The position numbers and the translations under genes were made by a program. From NCBI RefSeq assembly GCF_947172395.1, contig NC_069105.1, positions 11,925,971-11,989,970 of the forward strand: a stretch of 64,000 bases of DNA. Reading direction: 5' to 3'. Below, in pieces: positions 1 to 10,200 of this stretch; position 1 is the first letter of the stretch; every line of letters begins with the position of its first letter. The notes beneath the pieces are model-generated. The model was not told where the DNA came from and searched no databases. It saw only the letters and a list, made by a program, of their open reading frames with translations. This DNA comes from Bicyclus anynana (lineage: Eukaryota; Arthropoda; Insecta; Lepidoptera; Nymphalidae).

Positions 1-117
1 TGAGATTAAAATGTTATTGATATAATGCATCCGCTCGGTAGAACGGCTTCATGTATTCATTCTCAGCAGCGCGTGTTGCCACTCCTTGCACCCCTGTCAT
101 GCGTGGCCGAGGACACG

Positions 118-320
118 GTTATGCTAGCCACTCACCATTCGATAAGCCCACATGTCTGCAGCGCTAACGGCTTGACGGCCGATAAAACTGATCGTGTGTT
201 GGTCGCGATCGGCATAATGTCATGCACATCGCGACCAACATAGGTGCAGTTTTATAAGATGTCAAGCCGTTAGCGCTGAAGTCATGTGGGCATAACAGAT
301 GGTGAGTGGCTAGCATAACG
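118..320. repeat. Near-perfect 200-bp palindrome (foldback element)
   Basis: The sequence from about 118 to 210 returns as its reverse complement from about 229 to 320, with an 18-base loop. Both arms carry GCTAGCCACTCACC, GCGCTAACGGCTTGAC and GTTGGTCGCGAT. Such structures are typical of foldback MITEs. No target duplication was identified and no transposase is present. The open frame across it is a by-product of the palindrome. Confidence 0.8.
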
Positions 321-323
321 ATT

Positions 324-1705
324 TCTCGTTAGTTTGAATTAATAGGATTTATGAATTGTACATACCTGGTAATTTACGTCATGAAGTGATTCTTTTATAG
401 GTACTATTAGACCGGTAATGTACCTAAAATGTAAGTATGTACTTAATTTTGAAGATGGATGTTGTAACTAAGTTCTTACGTAAATAGAATGAACTTTTAG
501 CGGACAGTTTATTAAGGCTTTGGCAAAGTGTCATTAAGTTTAATTCGTCCAATGGTTTGGTATATTGTAAATTATAATACGATTATGAACATACTTAAAT
601 TGTAAGATAAAATGATAAAATTGTCAAAAGAATATGTATTATATGATGTGAAATCTTAGATCACATCTTAACTCAGGTCTTGTACAAGTCTATTTCAAAT
701 ATAACAAAACATTAGCTGAAGATCTTTTTATACCTATCTAGGTATGTACTACCTATATTCGTCGTTGTAAACTCGGAAATTGCAACAATAGTCTTAAGAT
801 TGTAGATATATAAATATAATTATGCTATGTTATTGTATAGAGAATTGAACTAGTTAATAAGTATTTAGTGCTTTAAAATTTTATGCCTGTTATTAAATTT
901 ATAGTCAATTAAATTAAACGCTTAAGGCAATGTCACTTAGCCAAAATATGTACCTAAGTTAAATATAGTGAATATTTACTATAATGGCGATGGCTCATTA
1001 GTTCGTTACGTTATGTCGTCGCAAACTTTTATAGCGTATTTATAACGACCTTCACCGAGCTCTCGTTGAAGGTAGTCTTAGATCCTCTACTAATTGTATG
1101 GCGCACTATATCGCAATAACACGCACGCACCCATCGGACGTCAGTCTCAAAAATGCATACAAAAGAAATGAGCACTGTCCCTCGTCCGTTAAAACGTCGC
1201 TTGCGACGACGCTATAATGTGGCATGAAGTAAAGTCGACGCTACGTCAGAACGCAGCGCACTAATGAGGCGTCGCTTTAACAAATCCGTTTTCTTTTTCA
1301 TGAAAACGCGATAATGACGCCATCTGTCAGGTTCAATTGTATTTTGAAACTAAAAATGGTGAGGCCTTTTTAGATATATTGTCGCTTAGATAAATGTTAA
1401 CTATAATGTGCCTTCATTGAAATGATGCTATGCCTAATATAACACAATAATTTGCTTTACTTAGATGTATAACTGAGACACCCTATGAAGCCCTTTATGA
1501 TATCTTAATAATGATCATCTTAATAAAATGAAGCAGGAAATAAAGTCAAGTGCAGATGTTAGTGGAAAATCGAAATGGTATAGAGTCGGTATTCACTTAC
1601 GCCAAACACATGAATGAAATTTAAAGTGTCTAAACGGCACTCATAGCGTATCGCGGATATAATTATAGTAAAATCGAATAGAGTGATTGAGAATCATTGC
1701 TGATA
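324..1705. other. AT-rich intergenic stretch, no gene seen
   Basis: I see no long open frame, splice-bounded exon or RNA gene. Around 1170-1300 there is a short patch rich in GCGACG and GTCGC words that looks repeat-derived, but I could not define its ends. Confidence 0.5.
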
Positions 1706-2188
1706 TAGTATGCGCCAAACTTCGAGTCTTCTCTGGTATTGCAACACGCCTAACTGCTCGTCCCCCCTAGCCAAGTGGCACGTCGATTCTCTTTCTACAA
1801 TCGCTAACGCTTCGATAACTGGAGCGATGTATGGGAATGACATTTGCTGATCAAGATGTGTCATTCCCATACATTTTTCTAGTTATCGAAGCGTTAGCGA
1901 TCATAGGAAGAGAATCTAGCTTAGTACTTGCCTAGGGGGCAGGGCCAGTACTACACTCTTCGAAAATTAAAAATACATACAAATGACATTTGCTATCGAC
2001 AAGTCACGTGATCAAGTAGGTACCTAGGTATCGATCGGATCTGTCATTCCCATATATTTTGTTTAGTTTTCGATGCGTTTGCGATTGTAGATAGAGAATC
2101 GAGGTGCTACAAGGCTACAGGCCAGGCTATTAACTGCGCAACCTCACACTTCATGTTCAAATCGGACTCGTAAGTTTGGCGCGGACTA
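1706..2188. mobile_element. 483-bp MITE with TA target duplication and internal palindromes
   Basis: The left end reads TAGTATGCGCCAAACTTCGAG and the right end is its inverted counterpart (TAGTCCGCGCCAAACTTACG read on the minus strand). TA flanks both ends (1704-1705 and 2189-2190). Inside, 1780-1845 pairs with 1860-1920, and 1985-2105 holds a related half-palindrome. It encodes nothing. The terminal TAGTAYGCGC matches the ends of the DD81E transposon at 10217-11895, which suggests that type of transposase moved it. That link is inferred. Confidence 0.75.
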
Positions 2189-2419
2189 TACCTTAATTTT
2201 TAAGCATTTCTAGCCAATTGTACTATAGCCATTGATCGTGCTCAAACAATGTGATTGTGATGGTTTTAAACGTATTTTTTCTAATAACCAAGACGCGTTT
2301 TGCGAATGTATTTAACTAGTCGTTAATTGTAATTAGTGGGGTACTATAGAAATATAATGTGGAATTGATTACCTATATTATATCGTTTTATTTCAATATC
2401 CCTTAAATATTATTAAGAA

Positions 2420-2599
2420 CTAGCTGACGCCGCGCGGTTTCACCCGCGTGGTTCCCGTTCCCGTATGAGTACGGGGATAGCCTATAGCCTTCCTCGATAA
2501 ATGGGTTATCTAACACTGAAAGAATTTTTCAAATCGGAGCAGTAGTTCCTAAGATTAGCGCGTTCAATCAAACAAACTCTTCAGCTTTATATATTAGTA
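2420..2599 (+). repeat. Dispersed repeat family A (GCTGACGCCGCGCGG head)
   Basis: The repeat starts CTAGCTGACGCCGCGCGGTT and ends near TTTATATATTAGTA. Its body contains the recurring words CCTATAGCCTTCCTCGATAA and GATTAGCGCGTTCAA. Close copies recur across the window. It is noncoding and I cannot firmly classify it; SINE-like and Helitron-like origins are both possible. A family B copy follows directly. Confidence 0.75.
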
Positions 2600-2815
2600 C
2601 TAGCGGACGCCCGCGACTTCGTCCGCGTGAAACTCGATGCAAACTTTCAACTACCTCTACCCTACCCTGCCCATAATTAAGAGTATAAAAAATAGATGTT
2701 GGCCTTATCATAGATACCGGATAAGCACAAAAAATTTCATCAAAATCGGTCAAGCCGTTCGGAGGAGTATGGCAACGAAAACTGTGACACGAGAATTTTA
2801 TATATTAGATAGATA
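2600..2815 (+). repeat. Dispersed repeat family B (GCGGACGCCCGCGACTTCG head)
   Basis: The repeat starts TAGCGGACGCCCGCGACTTC directly after a family A copy, contains a short CTACCC-rich tract, and ends near ATATATTAGATAGATA. Heads of this type are widespread in lepidopteran genomes. Confidence 0.7.
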
Positions 2816-2989
2816 TAATATAAATAAGTCGAAAACACAGAGAAACTATACGCGAACATTAATATAACCATTCTACCAAACGTTCAAACCACGTAGATTT
2901 GGTGGTTTTATCGAAGGCACGAATACTATTGCCAAGCAAACACAACGGACATTATTTGCCTTCCTCTTGAACCTATCTATTGTTGAAAA

Positions 2990-3768
2990 ATTAGTTTTGT
3001 ACTTTAGCAGAAGCGGGAAGTGACTAATTTATAATTGTTCGTAAATATCCAGTTAATTCCAAATTCGAAATTTCCTCAATGTGGGTGGGTACTTTTGTCA
3101 ACATAGACGAGCAGCGAACAGCGAGTCGAGACGTCCAACGGACGAACAATGGCGGACGACGCTCACAGCTTGAGAGCGGTGAGGCAATTTGTACGAATAC
3201 CCGAAAGAGTAAATCTATAATATAAAAATGAATCGCAAAATGTGTTGGTAAGCGCATAACTCAACAACGCCTGGACCAATTTGGCCAAATCTTCTTTTAA
3301 AATGTTCGTTGAAGTTCAAGGATGGTTTTTACGGCGAGAAAAATTAGAATTATTGCTGGAAAAACCCTAAAAATAGCCCTTTTCTTTTTCCCATACAAAT
3401 GATTTGTAACTAAAACGTAGTCAATTTGAGCTTTATTGTTATTGTATAAAGTTCATATTAATAATAATTAGAAAACGGGGTAGGGGTAGGGTAGTGGTAG
3501 GGTAGGGGGTAGGGTAGGGTAGGGGTAGGGTAGGGGTAGAGTAGGGGTAGGGTAGGAGTAGGGTAGGGGTAGTTGAAAGTTTACATCGAGTTTCACGCGG
3601 ACGAAGTCGCGGGCATCCGCTAGTTAATATAATATAGGAATACCCTCAAAATCGGTGACAAAAGTACCCACCCAGATTGAGGAAATTTTGAATTTGGAAT
3701 TAACTGGATATTTATAAACAATTAAAAATTAGTCAATACCCGCTTCTGCTAAAGTACATAACTAATTT
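2990..3768. mobile_element. Composite element bounded by about 112-bp inverted repeats
   Basis: The segment 2990-3100 returns in inverse orientation at 3656-3768 with roughly 88-90% identity by eye. Shared words include ACTTTAGCAGAAGCGGG and GGTGGGTACTTTTGTCA. The interior contains a minus-strand family B repeat (about 3213-3630) with a GGGTAG minisatellite. It may be a foldback element that later received a family B insertion. No transposase is encoded. Confidence 0.65.
3475..3572 (-). repeat. CTACCC-type minisatellite inside a family B repeat
   Basis: Degenerate GGGTAGGGGTA units (minus strand CTACCCCTACCC) run for about 100 bp, followed by the inverted family B head at 3590-3625. The unit differs from the insect telomere repeat TTAGG. 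Confidence 0.85.
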
Positions 3769-4164
3769 CATTCATTCAAGGTCATTCTCTGACATTCTAG
3801 TTTCTTATTTTGGTTAGTTTCTGAATCATAACCTTTGTTCGACATTGGTTTTCTTATTTTTGTAAAATACAAACATTATGGACGCCCATTTTCGAAATTA
3901 AGATATTTATTGTAAGGAAAGTTTTATGTTAGAAAAATAAAAGAAAATTATGTATTTTGTTATTTATTTTTTTAAATAAACTTTATAGTAAAAGTGCTTT
4001 AAATACATTTCTGAATACATTGGCAGTTGAACATTTTAATTAAATAAAGATAAAAGAAATAAACAAATTAATATCTAAACATTTAAGATTCCTTTTTTTA
4101 AATATCTTCTACTAAATCTATTCATATATATATAAAATTTCTTTATTATCACGATGGTAACATA

Positions 4165-4294
4165 CAGTGGCGTGCAGTGACCTGTGCAAGGTAAGCACTA
4201 GGCATAAAGATGATGCCAAAAAGAGAAAAACTTTAATTAACTTATATAAATTGGTAAGCAATGCGTTTACGCATGTATGAAGTGCACACCACTG
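4165..4294. mobile_element. hAT-like MITE, CAGTGGCGTGCA ends
   Basis: The left end is CAGTGGCGTGCA and the right end, on the minus strand, is CAGTGGTGTGCAC. Related elements lie at 55350-55496, 56821-56941 and about 63650. The flanking 8-mers here no longer match well, so assignment rests on the relatives, one of which has a clear 8-bp duplication. Confidence 0.55.
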
Positions 4295-4593
4295 TTAATA
4301 CTACACTACAATATACAATATCTACTTATAAAAAAAAATAGTTCACCTTATTCTGCTAATGGAGTCTATAACACCAAATCCAGTTTGTTATTAAAGGATT
4401 CAGTAGGCCTAGAATTAATAATTAATTAATTTAATTAATTAATTAGAAATGACATATTTCTTGACGAGTAAGAGATATCGACAAATAGCGGCGAAATAAA
4501 AATTATCACACTCTTTCGTCCCATCGCAATGAAAGAGATAGCAATATTTTTAATTCCGTTACGTACAATATTATAGTTCGAGATCCGACGTAA

Positions 4594-5247
4594 CAAATAT
4601 ATACCCTCATCTGTTATTTATTTGGTATAAGAAATAAATGATAGAAAATATTCACATTGACACATTGCAAATAGGTTTGCCTAGTGAAATTGCGACCGGT
4701 GAGTATTAAATGATTTTTTTTTTAACAAATTTAGTTTTTTGCTTAGTTATTAAAAATCATACACTAGTTAAACTAACATACCCAACAGAATTAAAAACCT
4801 AAAGATTGTCTGCTTTCACTCTGCAACTGTGGGGTTGCCAGACAAACAGGTAAATAATGTTATATAAATACTCTTATCAGTTATTTAATCGTCTAATATG
4901 TCAAATTAAATTATATTTATTTAATGCTTAATTTAACTGTATTAAGCTGCCTTTAATCTAATTCATGGTTTTTAATTCTTTGTCCGACAGCTAGCGCTTA
5001 ATAGCCGCTTGGCCCAAAGGATAAGTCTTGCCATCAAGACGGGTAACAGCGTATTGGGTACCTAGCCAATGGGTGAATAATTAGATGGTATGTATTTGTT
5101 ATAATTATTTTATTCAATTAAAATTTAGATTTTATTATTCTTAGTTTTAATTTAATTCATGTGAAAATTGTGACTAGGAATTAATAATAATAAATGTGTC
5201 ACCGTGAATATTATCTAAGTAAATAACAGATGAGGGTATAAATTTCT
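4594..5247. mobile_element. Possible noncoding element with about 27-bp inverted ends
   Basis: TATACCCTCATCTGTTATTTA at 4598-4621 is mirrored by TAAATAACAGATGAGGGTATA near 5218-5241. The interior of about 600 bp is AT-rich and shows no coding signal. The target duplication is unclear. Confidence 0.4.
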
Positions 5248-5424
5248 AATGCCGGTTCTTAGACTATATGTCTTTCTCTAGACAAGATATTAAGTCGTTG
5301 TTGCTTCCTAGGCGTACTGATTTTGTAACTGTTAGTTTTCAAGCCGACGACTCATAAATGAAAAGTCCCCGGTTTATGGCAACTCAATCCTTTTAATCAT
5401 TTACTAAATAAATTGCTTCAATCA

Positions 5425-5935
5425 TTTTTTGTGATGGCTGCAAAATTTTTTAATCGCGCTAGTTCGTAAAATAGCTTTGTAGCTCGAAATCGACGCACAA
5501 AATTGTACTTTATCCACAAGTGTGGATTGTAATTCGAATTTCAAACGTGACGAACATTTTAATTAATTTCCTTGCTATGGTAAGATGTAAAATATTACAT
5601 CGCATCGATTATATTTTGTGATAGTTGCAAAATGTTTTCATGGCACTAGCACGTAAAATATTTCTTTGTAGCTCGAAATCGACGCGAAAAATTCTACTTT
5701 ATCCACAAGTGTGGATTGTAATTCGAATTTCAAATGTGACGAACATTTTAATTTATTATACTTGACATAGTAAGATGAAATATATTATATCGCATCAAAT
5801 ATTTTTTGTGATAGTTGCAAAATGTTTTCATCGCACTAGCACGTAAAATATTACTTTGTAGCTCGAAATCGACGCTCAAAATTCTACTTTATCCACATGT
5901 TTGTAATTTGAATTTCGAACGTGTCAAACTTTGAT
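5425..5935. repeat. Tandem array of an about 188-bp unit, 2.7 copies
   Basis: Three successive units begin at GTGATGGCTG (5431), GTGATAGTTG (5618) and GTGATAGTTG (5808), giving periods of 187 and 190 bp. Each carries TTTGTAGCTCGAAATCGACG and TTTATCCACAAGTGTGGATT or a close variant. A related scrap lies near 6990-7030. The unit length is close to a nucleosome repeat. Confidence 0.85.
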
Positions 5936-5939
5936 TTCC

Positions 5940-7070
5940 TCACTCTATTAGGTATTATTCGAATCATAAATAGTGGATATTTTTTTTAAATTTTGATATT
6001 TAAGAATCTTTCGCTTGCTTGGTGTCAACTAATTGCAATGCACATTTTTGCATCCATACGTACTAAATATATAATGTTTAATATATATCTGTATTTTTAA
6101 TATTACCCACGTACCGCAACTCACCCATCTATAATCCCATCTAAGATTTATCAAAATTAGTTCAGCGATTTTCAAGAATATTAAATCGTGTTTTAATAAG
6201 ACTAAACTCTCAAGCCTCTCAAACTTATTTAATTATTAAAATATGTACCACAATAGGTGGGATTTGAATCAATCACCCTGCAAATGTCATTCCATCCTCT
6301 TAATCGTTGAGGAATTGAGGTTCGAGTAAATAGCGGTACATTACTCACAAAATTGCAATTAATTTTAGATGGTATCCGGTAAAGTGACGGAGTATAAACG
6401 GGCTATAGTGTTGCTGTAAAAATTGCCGGATGCTGTAAAAACATTTATACATATAGCTGGTATATTGCTGGCTACAAAATTACGAAATATTCATAGTATT
6501 TACAATTTTACAATTTGGTCTAACGATTTAAAAAAACAACAGACAATATTTCAATGTCTGTTTGAAGTTTGAGTTCTTTTTTAACAGAACAAAACATGTA
6601 GTCAACAAATATTCACAAAATTGCGTCTAGACCACGGACTTTTAAACTAGATGGCGTTTTAGTTAATATTATGAAATTCAAGTTTTTCAATAGTTACGGT
6701 GAAGTCATGAGAGGCATTTAGTCATACCTAAAGGTAATTTTAACACTGTTTTAAAAGTCATTAGGTATCGAAATGACGAAAAATAATTATTCGATAAAAA
6801 CACTTAAAAACCAAAACAGTAGCGCGGCTAAACGAAACAATTTGCTCACCAGATAGGTTTTATATTTTTCAAAAAGAATGACCACAAAGTTTTCTAACGG
6901 ATATTTTTTTTTCGAACAGCTGACAGACTTGAATTTACAAAAATGCTTGTATAAGAAGTGGAAAATGAATATAATTTAAAATAACAAACGATGGACGCGC
7001 AAAATTTTACTTTACCCACGAGTGTAACAAGCGGTATGTATCGAACAATAAACTTGAATAACAGTATGTA
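5940..7070. other. AT-rich stretch downstream of the PDHA gene, nothing recognised
   Basis: No exon, RNA gene or defined repeat was recognised apart from a fragment near 6990-7030 that resembles the preceding 188-bp unit. No canonical minus-strand polyadenylation signal for the PDHA gene stood out close to its stop codon. Confidence 0.4.
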
Positions 7071-7074
7071 TAGT

Positions 7075-7245
7075 CTGGCAAGTTCATTGATAACACTCCC
7101 ATGATATGCGGGCGACGGGGGGAAAGACTGCGCGGTGTGAAATCGTGCGTGCGGAGAAGTGATCGTGCATCAGTCGTGGATTTTTCATTTATCGCTACAC
7201 GCCCCCCGTCCCGCGCGGAACATGGGGAGTTTTACGAACGAACAT
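7075..7245 (-). repeat. GC-rich dispersed repeat next to the PDHA stop codon
   Basis: The patch carries GCGGGCGACGGGGGGAAAGA and CTACACGCCCCCCGTCC, with inverted ends resembling GTTCGTAACACTCC. Related copies lie in the opposite orientation at 57760-57870 and 62475-62655, so this is mobile repeat sequence, not a host CpG island. It lies within about 50 bp of the PDHA stop codon and may form part of its 3' UTR. Confidence 0.7.
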
Positions 7246-7292
7246 CAGCCCGTTGGTCTAGACATTGCAATATCTAGCCCGTCTACACTACA

Positions 7293-10200
7293 CTAGTTGC
7301 GTGCAGCGACTTGCACGTGTTTCAGAGGCGCGTTAGGGAGGATGCCTCGTATGGGGTCCTCTAGGCAATTGTAGTACACATCACCGGATAGTTCCTCTGC
7401 GGGTATCTCGGGGTCGGATTTCGCTCGCTTCGTGGCTTCGTCCACCTCTTTGCGTACCGCTACGTCGATTTCCTGATAAAAAAAAAACAATTATGTTAGT
7501 AGTTGTAAGTTGAATGAAATACTGGTCAAATAAAGCTCAAAGGGGACAATACAACTACGGTTCCAGGATTAATGTAATAATAATAAAATCTTTTTAACAA
7601 AAAAATTGAGCCGACTTCAAAATCACAAAATTAAAAAAAAGCGAAAAATAACATCGTATGTGCTATCTTCTGATCACTTTGAAAGCGGTGACAAGCCAGT
7701 GAAGTATTAAATAAAGCCTTTTCTGAAAGAACCACGGGAAAGAACTATCTTTCAATCCTAAAAGTTTATGATTTAATCGGCTTTAGTCTCAGACTAATTA
7801 GATAAAGACCTGCCTCGCAAGACATTATTTTTCTGTCAACGTATATGATCAACGATCTTATGCGATTATAAACACTGTCTTTAAAGAATCGATGTTTCAT
7901 AGTTTAAAATCGTGTCCGTCGGTTAAAAACCTCCGTAAAAATACCTTTTTGTGTAGTTATATGGTGTAAAAAACGAACAAAAACTGCTAGTTTAGTTTAA
8001 AATATGTATGAAATCTAAGCTAGTTTTCCTTAGAAAATGGCAGAAAATTTTCTTCGTGAATTTGGGTGCGATACTAGTCCTTATGTATTTAGTCTGAGGC
8101 TTTAGTTAATGCATCACCTGTGTTCTAGTTATTTTATTATTTATGTTTAACAATTAAACATATAATTAATATCAATTATTAATGTCATTAGCATACTTCA
8201 CTTATTTATAAAATCAATTTCCATGTCATATTATAATTTAAAAAAAATATCCTTTAGATCAAAAAGCTTTTTTAATAACATTGCGTTTATTAAAATCACA
8301 TACAATACATGAAAAAAAAGACAGTAACTTTTTATTTATTGTAATTTATCGATGGATAAGAATGTTGAATATTTCAATTTAAAAAAATACTTATTATTGT
8401 GTAAATCTATGAACAATAGATTGATTTAAATTATTTATGAAAACATTTTTTTTTCATTCAACATTGGATTATTTTATATAATCGATTTGACCTCAGAGTT
8501 GCTAACATGCGATCAAGACAAAAAAAAATCAACAAACCATTGACCTCTTATAATAAAAACCGCACAATCATGAAGAAAATTTAGCTTAAAAACTGTCTAA
8601 TTTTCCTTCGACAGTTTTAGAATTATTGGTAATGAAAATTATACCTAAATATGCCAATATTCAATAAAATCCCAAATTCAGAGAAAATTATACCTAAATA
8701 TGCCAATATTCAATAAAATCCCAAATTCAGAGCAAATTCAACCTTTAGGATTGAGGTTTAAGGTTGAATTTGCAAATGCGACGACTTGAATTGAGAGCCA
8801 AGAAGTTACGTTTCTCATACTATGGTGTTTTCCAAATAGCATTGGTACAGTGACAGTTCGTTTTACTCTTGAAAGTTTGCCGCGATTCACGATAATAGCA
8901 CGTACTCGTATTATGAACGTCATAAGGCAACTGTCCCATGCTATCTGAAAAACACTTTAATAAGAGGCAAATTATATAAGATCCTGTAAAAGTACCTTGA
9001 GTTGGTCAGGTGTGACGAGCTCGTTGGAGAGTATCTTCTCCTTGAAGGAGGTGATGGGGTCCCTCGTCTGGCGGACCTCCTGCACTTCGTCCCTGGTGCG
9101 GTACGACGTGCCGGGGTCCGACATAGAGTGGCCCGCGTACCGGTACGTCTCCATCTCCATCACTAGCGGACCTGGTGACAACATAACCACACATAAAAAC
9201 TTTATAACGAAAATAATCTTTTTAACATAAAAATGGAACCGTACTTCATAGCCCGGGATCCGTAGAAAATTTTTTTACAACTGATTACTATCAAGTTAAT
9301 TTTTCGTGAGTAGCTTCACGCAATTTGTAGGACATTGTGGCTGTTAACTTTTATAACTATTAATTAAGCACAGTAAAAAAACAGCTGGTTAGTAACAACT
9401 TTTAATAACCGAGTTATTGATACAAGTTGAGAGTTTATCAAAAGTTATTACTGAGCAGATTTTTTTTTACTGTTGATTAATAGTTATACAACTTAACAGC
9501 CACAATGTCCTACAAATTGTCCTTGTAAAAAATGTTCTACGGATCCCTGGCTATGACTTATTTCAGTTATTTTGATTTAAAAAGAAAATTACTAAGCCGA
9601 TTTTCATGAAAATAAAATGGGAATGGGAAAATATACTCTTTCAAACAAAAACGATTTTTCAAAATTGATTAGTACATGCCGAAGTTGTGAAGTAACAAAC
9701 ATTAAAAATAAAAAAAAAACGTGAGGGAACCTGCATACCTGAGAATTTTCTTAATTCTCTGCGTGTGTGAAGTTTGCCAATCTGCATTGGGCCAGCATGG
9801 TGGGCAATGCTATCCCCTCTTATTCTTAGAGGGGACTTGTGCTGAACATGGGTTGTTAATGATGACATTAAAACTGGTGTCTACTGGATGCAACAGCGAC
9901 ACAACTCACCCTTCCCACTGGTGCAGTAGTCGATGGCGAACCGCGTGGCCTCCCTGGCCGCCATGACGTCCATGCCGTCCACCCAGATGCCGGGCACGTA
10001 GTCCCCGCGCGTGTAGTAGTCCGAGCTGGCCGACGAGCGGTCCGAGCTGGTGCCCATTCCTGGGGATAGACAATAAATGAACATATAAGAAAATGTTTTT
10101 CAGTGTCGGCTTTAGGCAAGAAATGGCTATGTAGTTAGTCTGTACGCCGTAGAAGTGGGTGCGAGAGGATTACCAGCAAAATCTCTCTATAACTTGCTTA

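Noticed and set aside
5425..5935. CRISPR-like repeat array
   Set aside because: Units are about 188 bp and directly abutting, with no short repeat/spacer pattern, in a eukaryotic genome.
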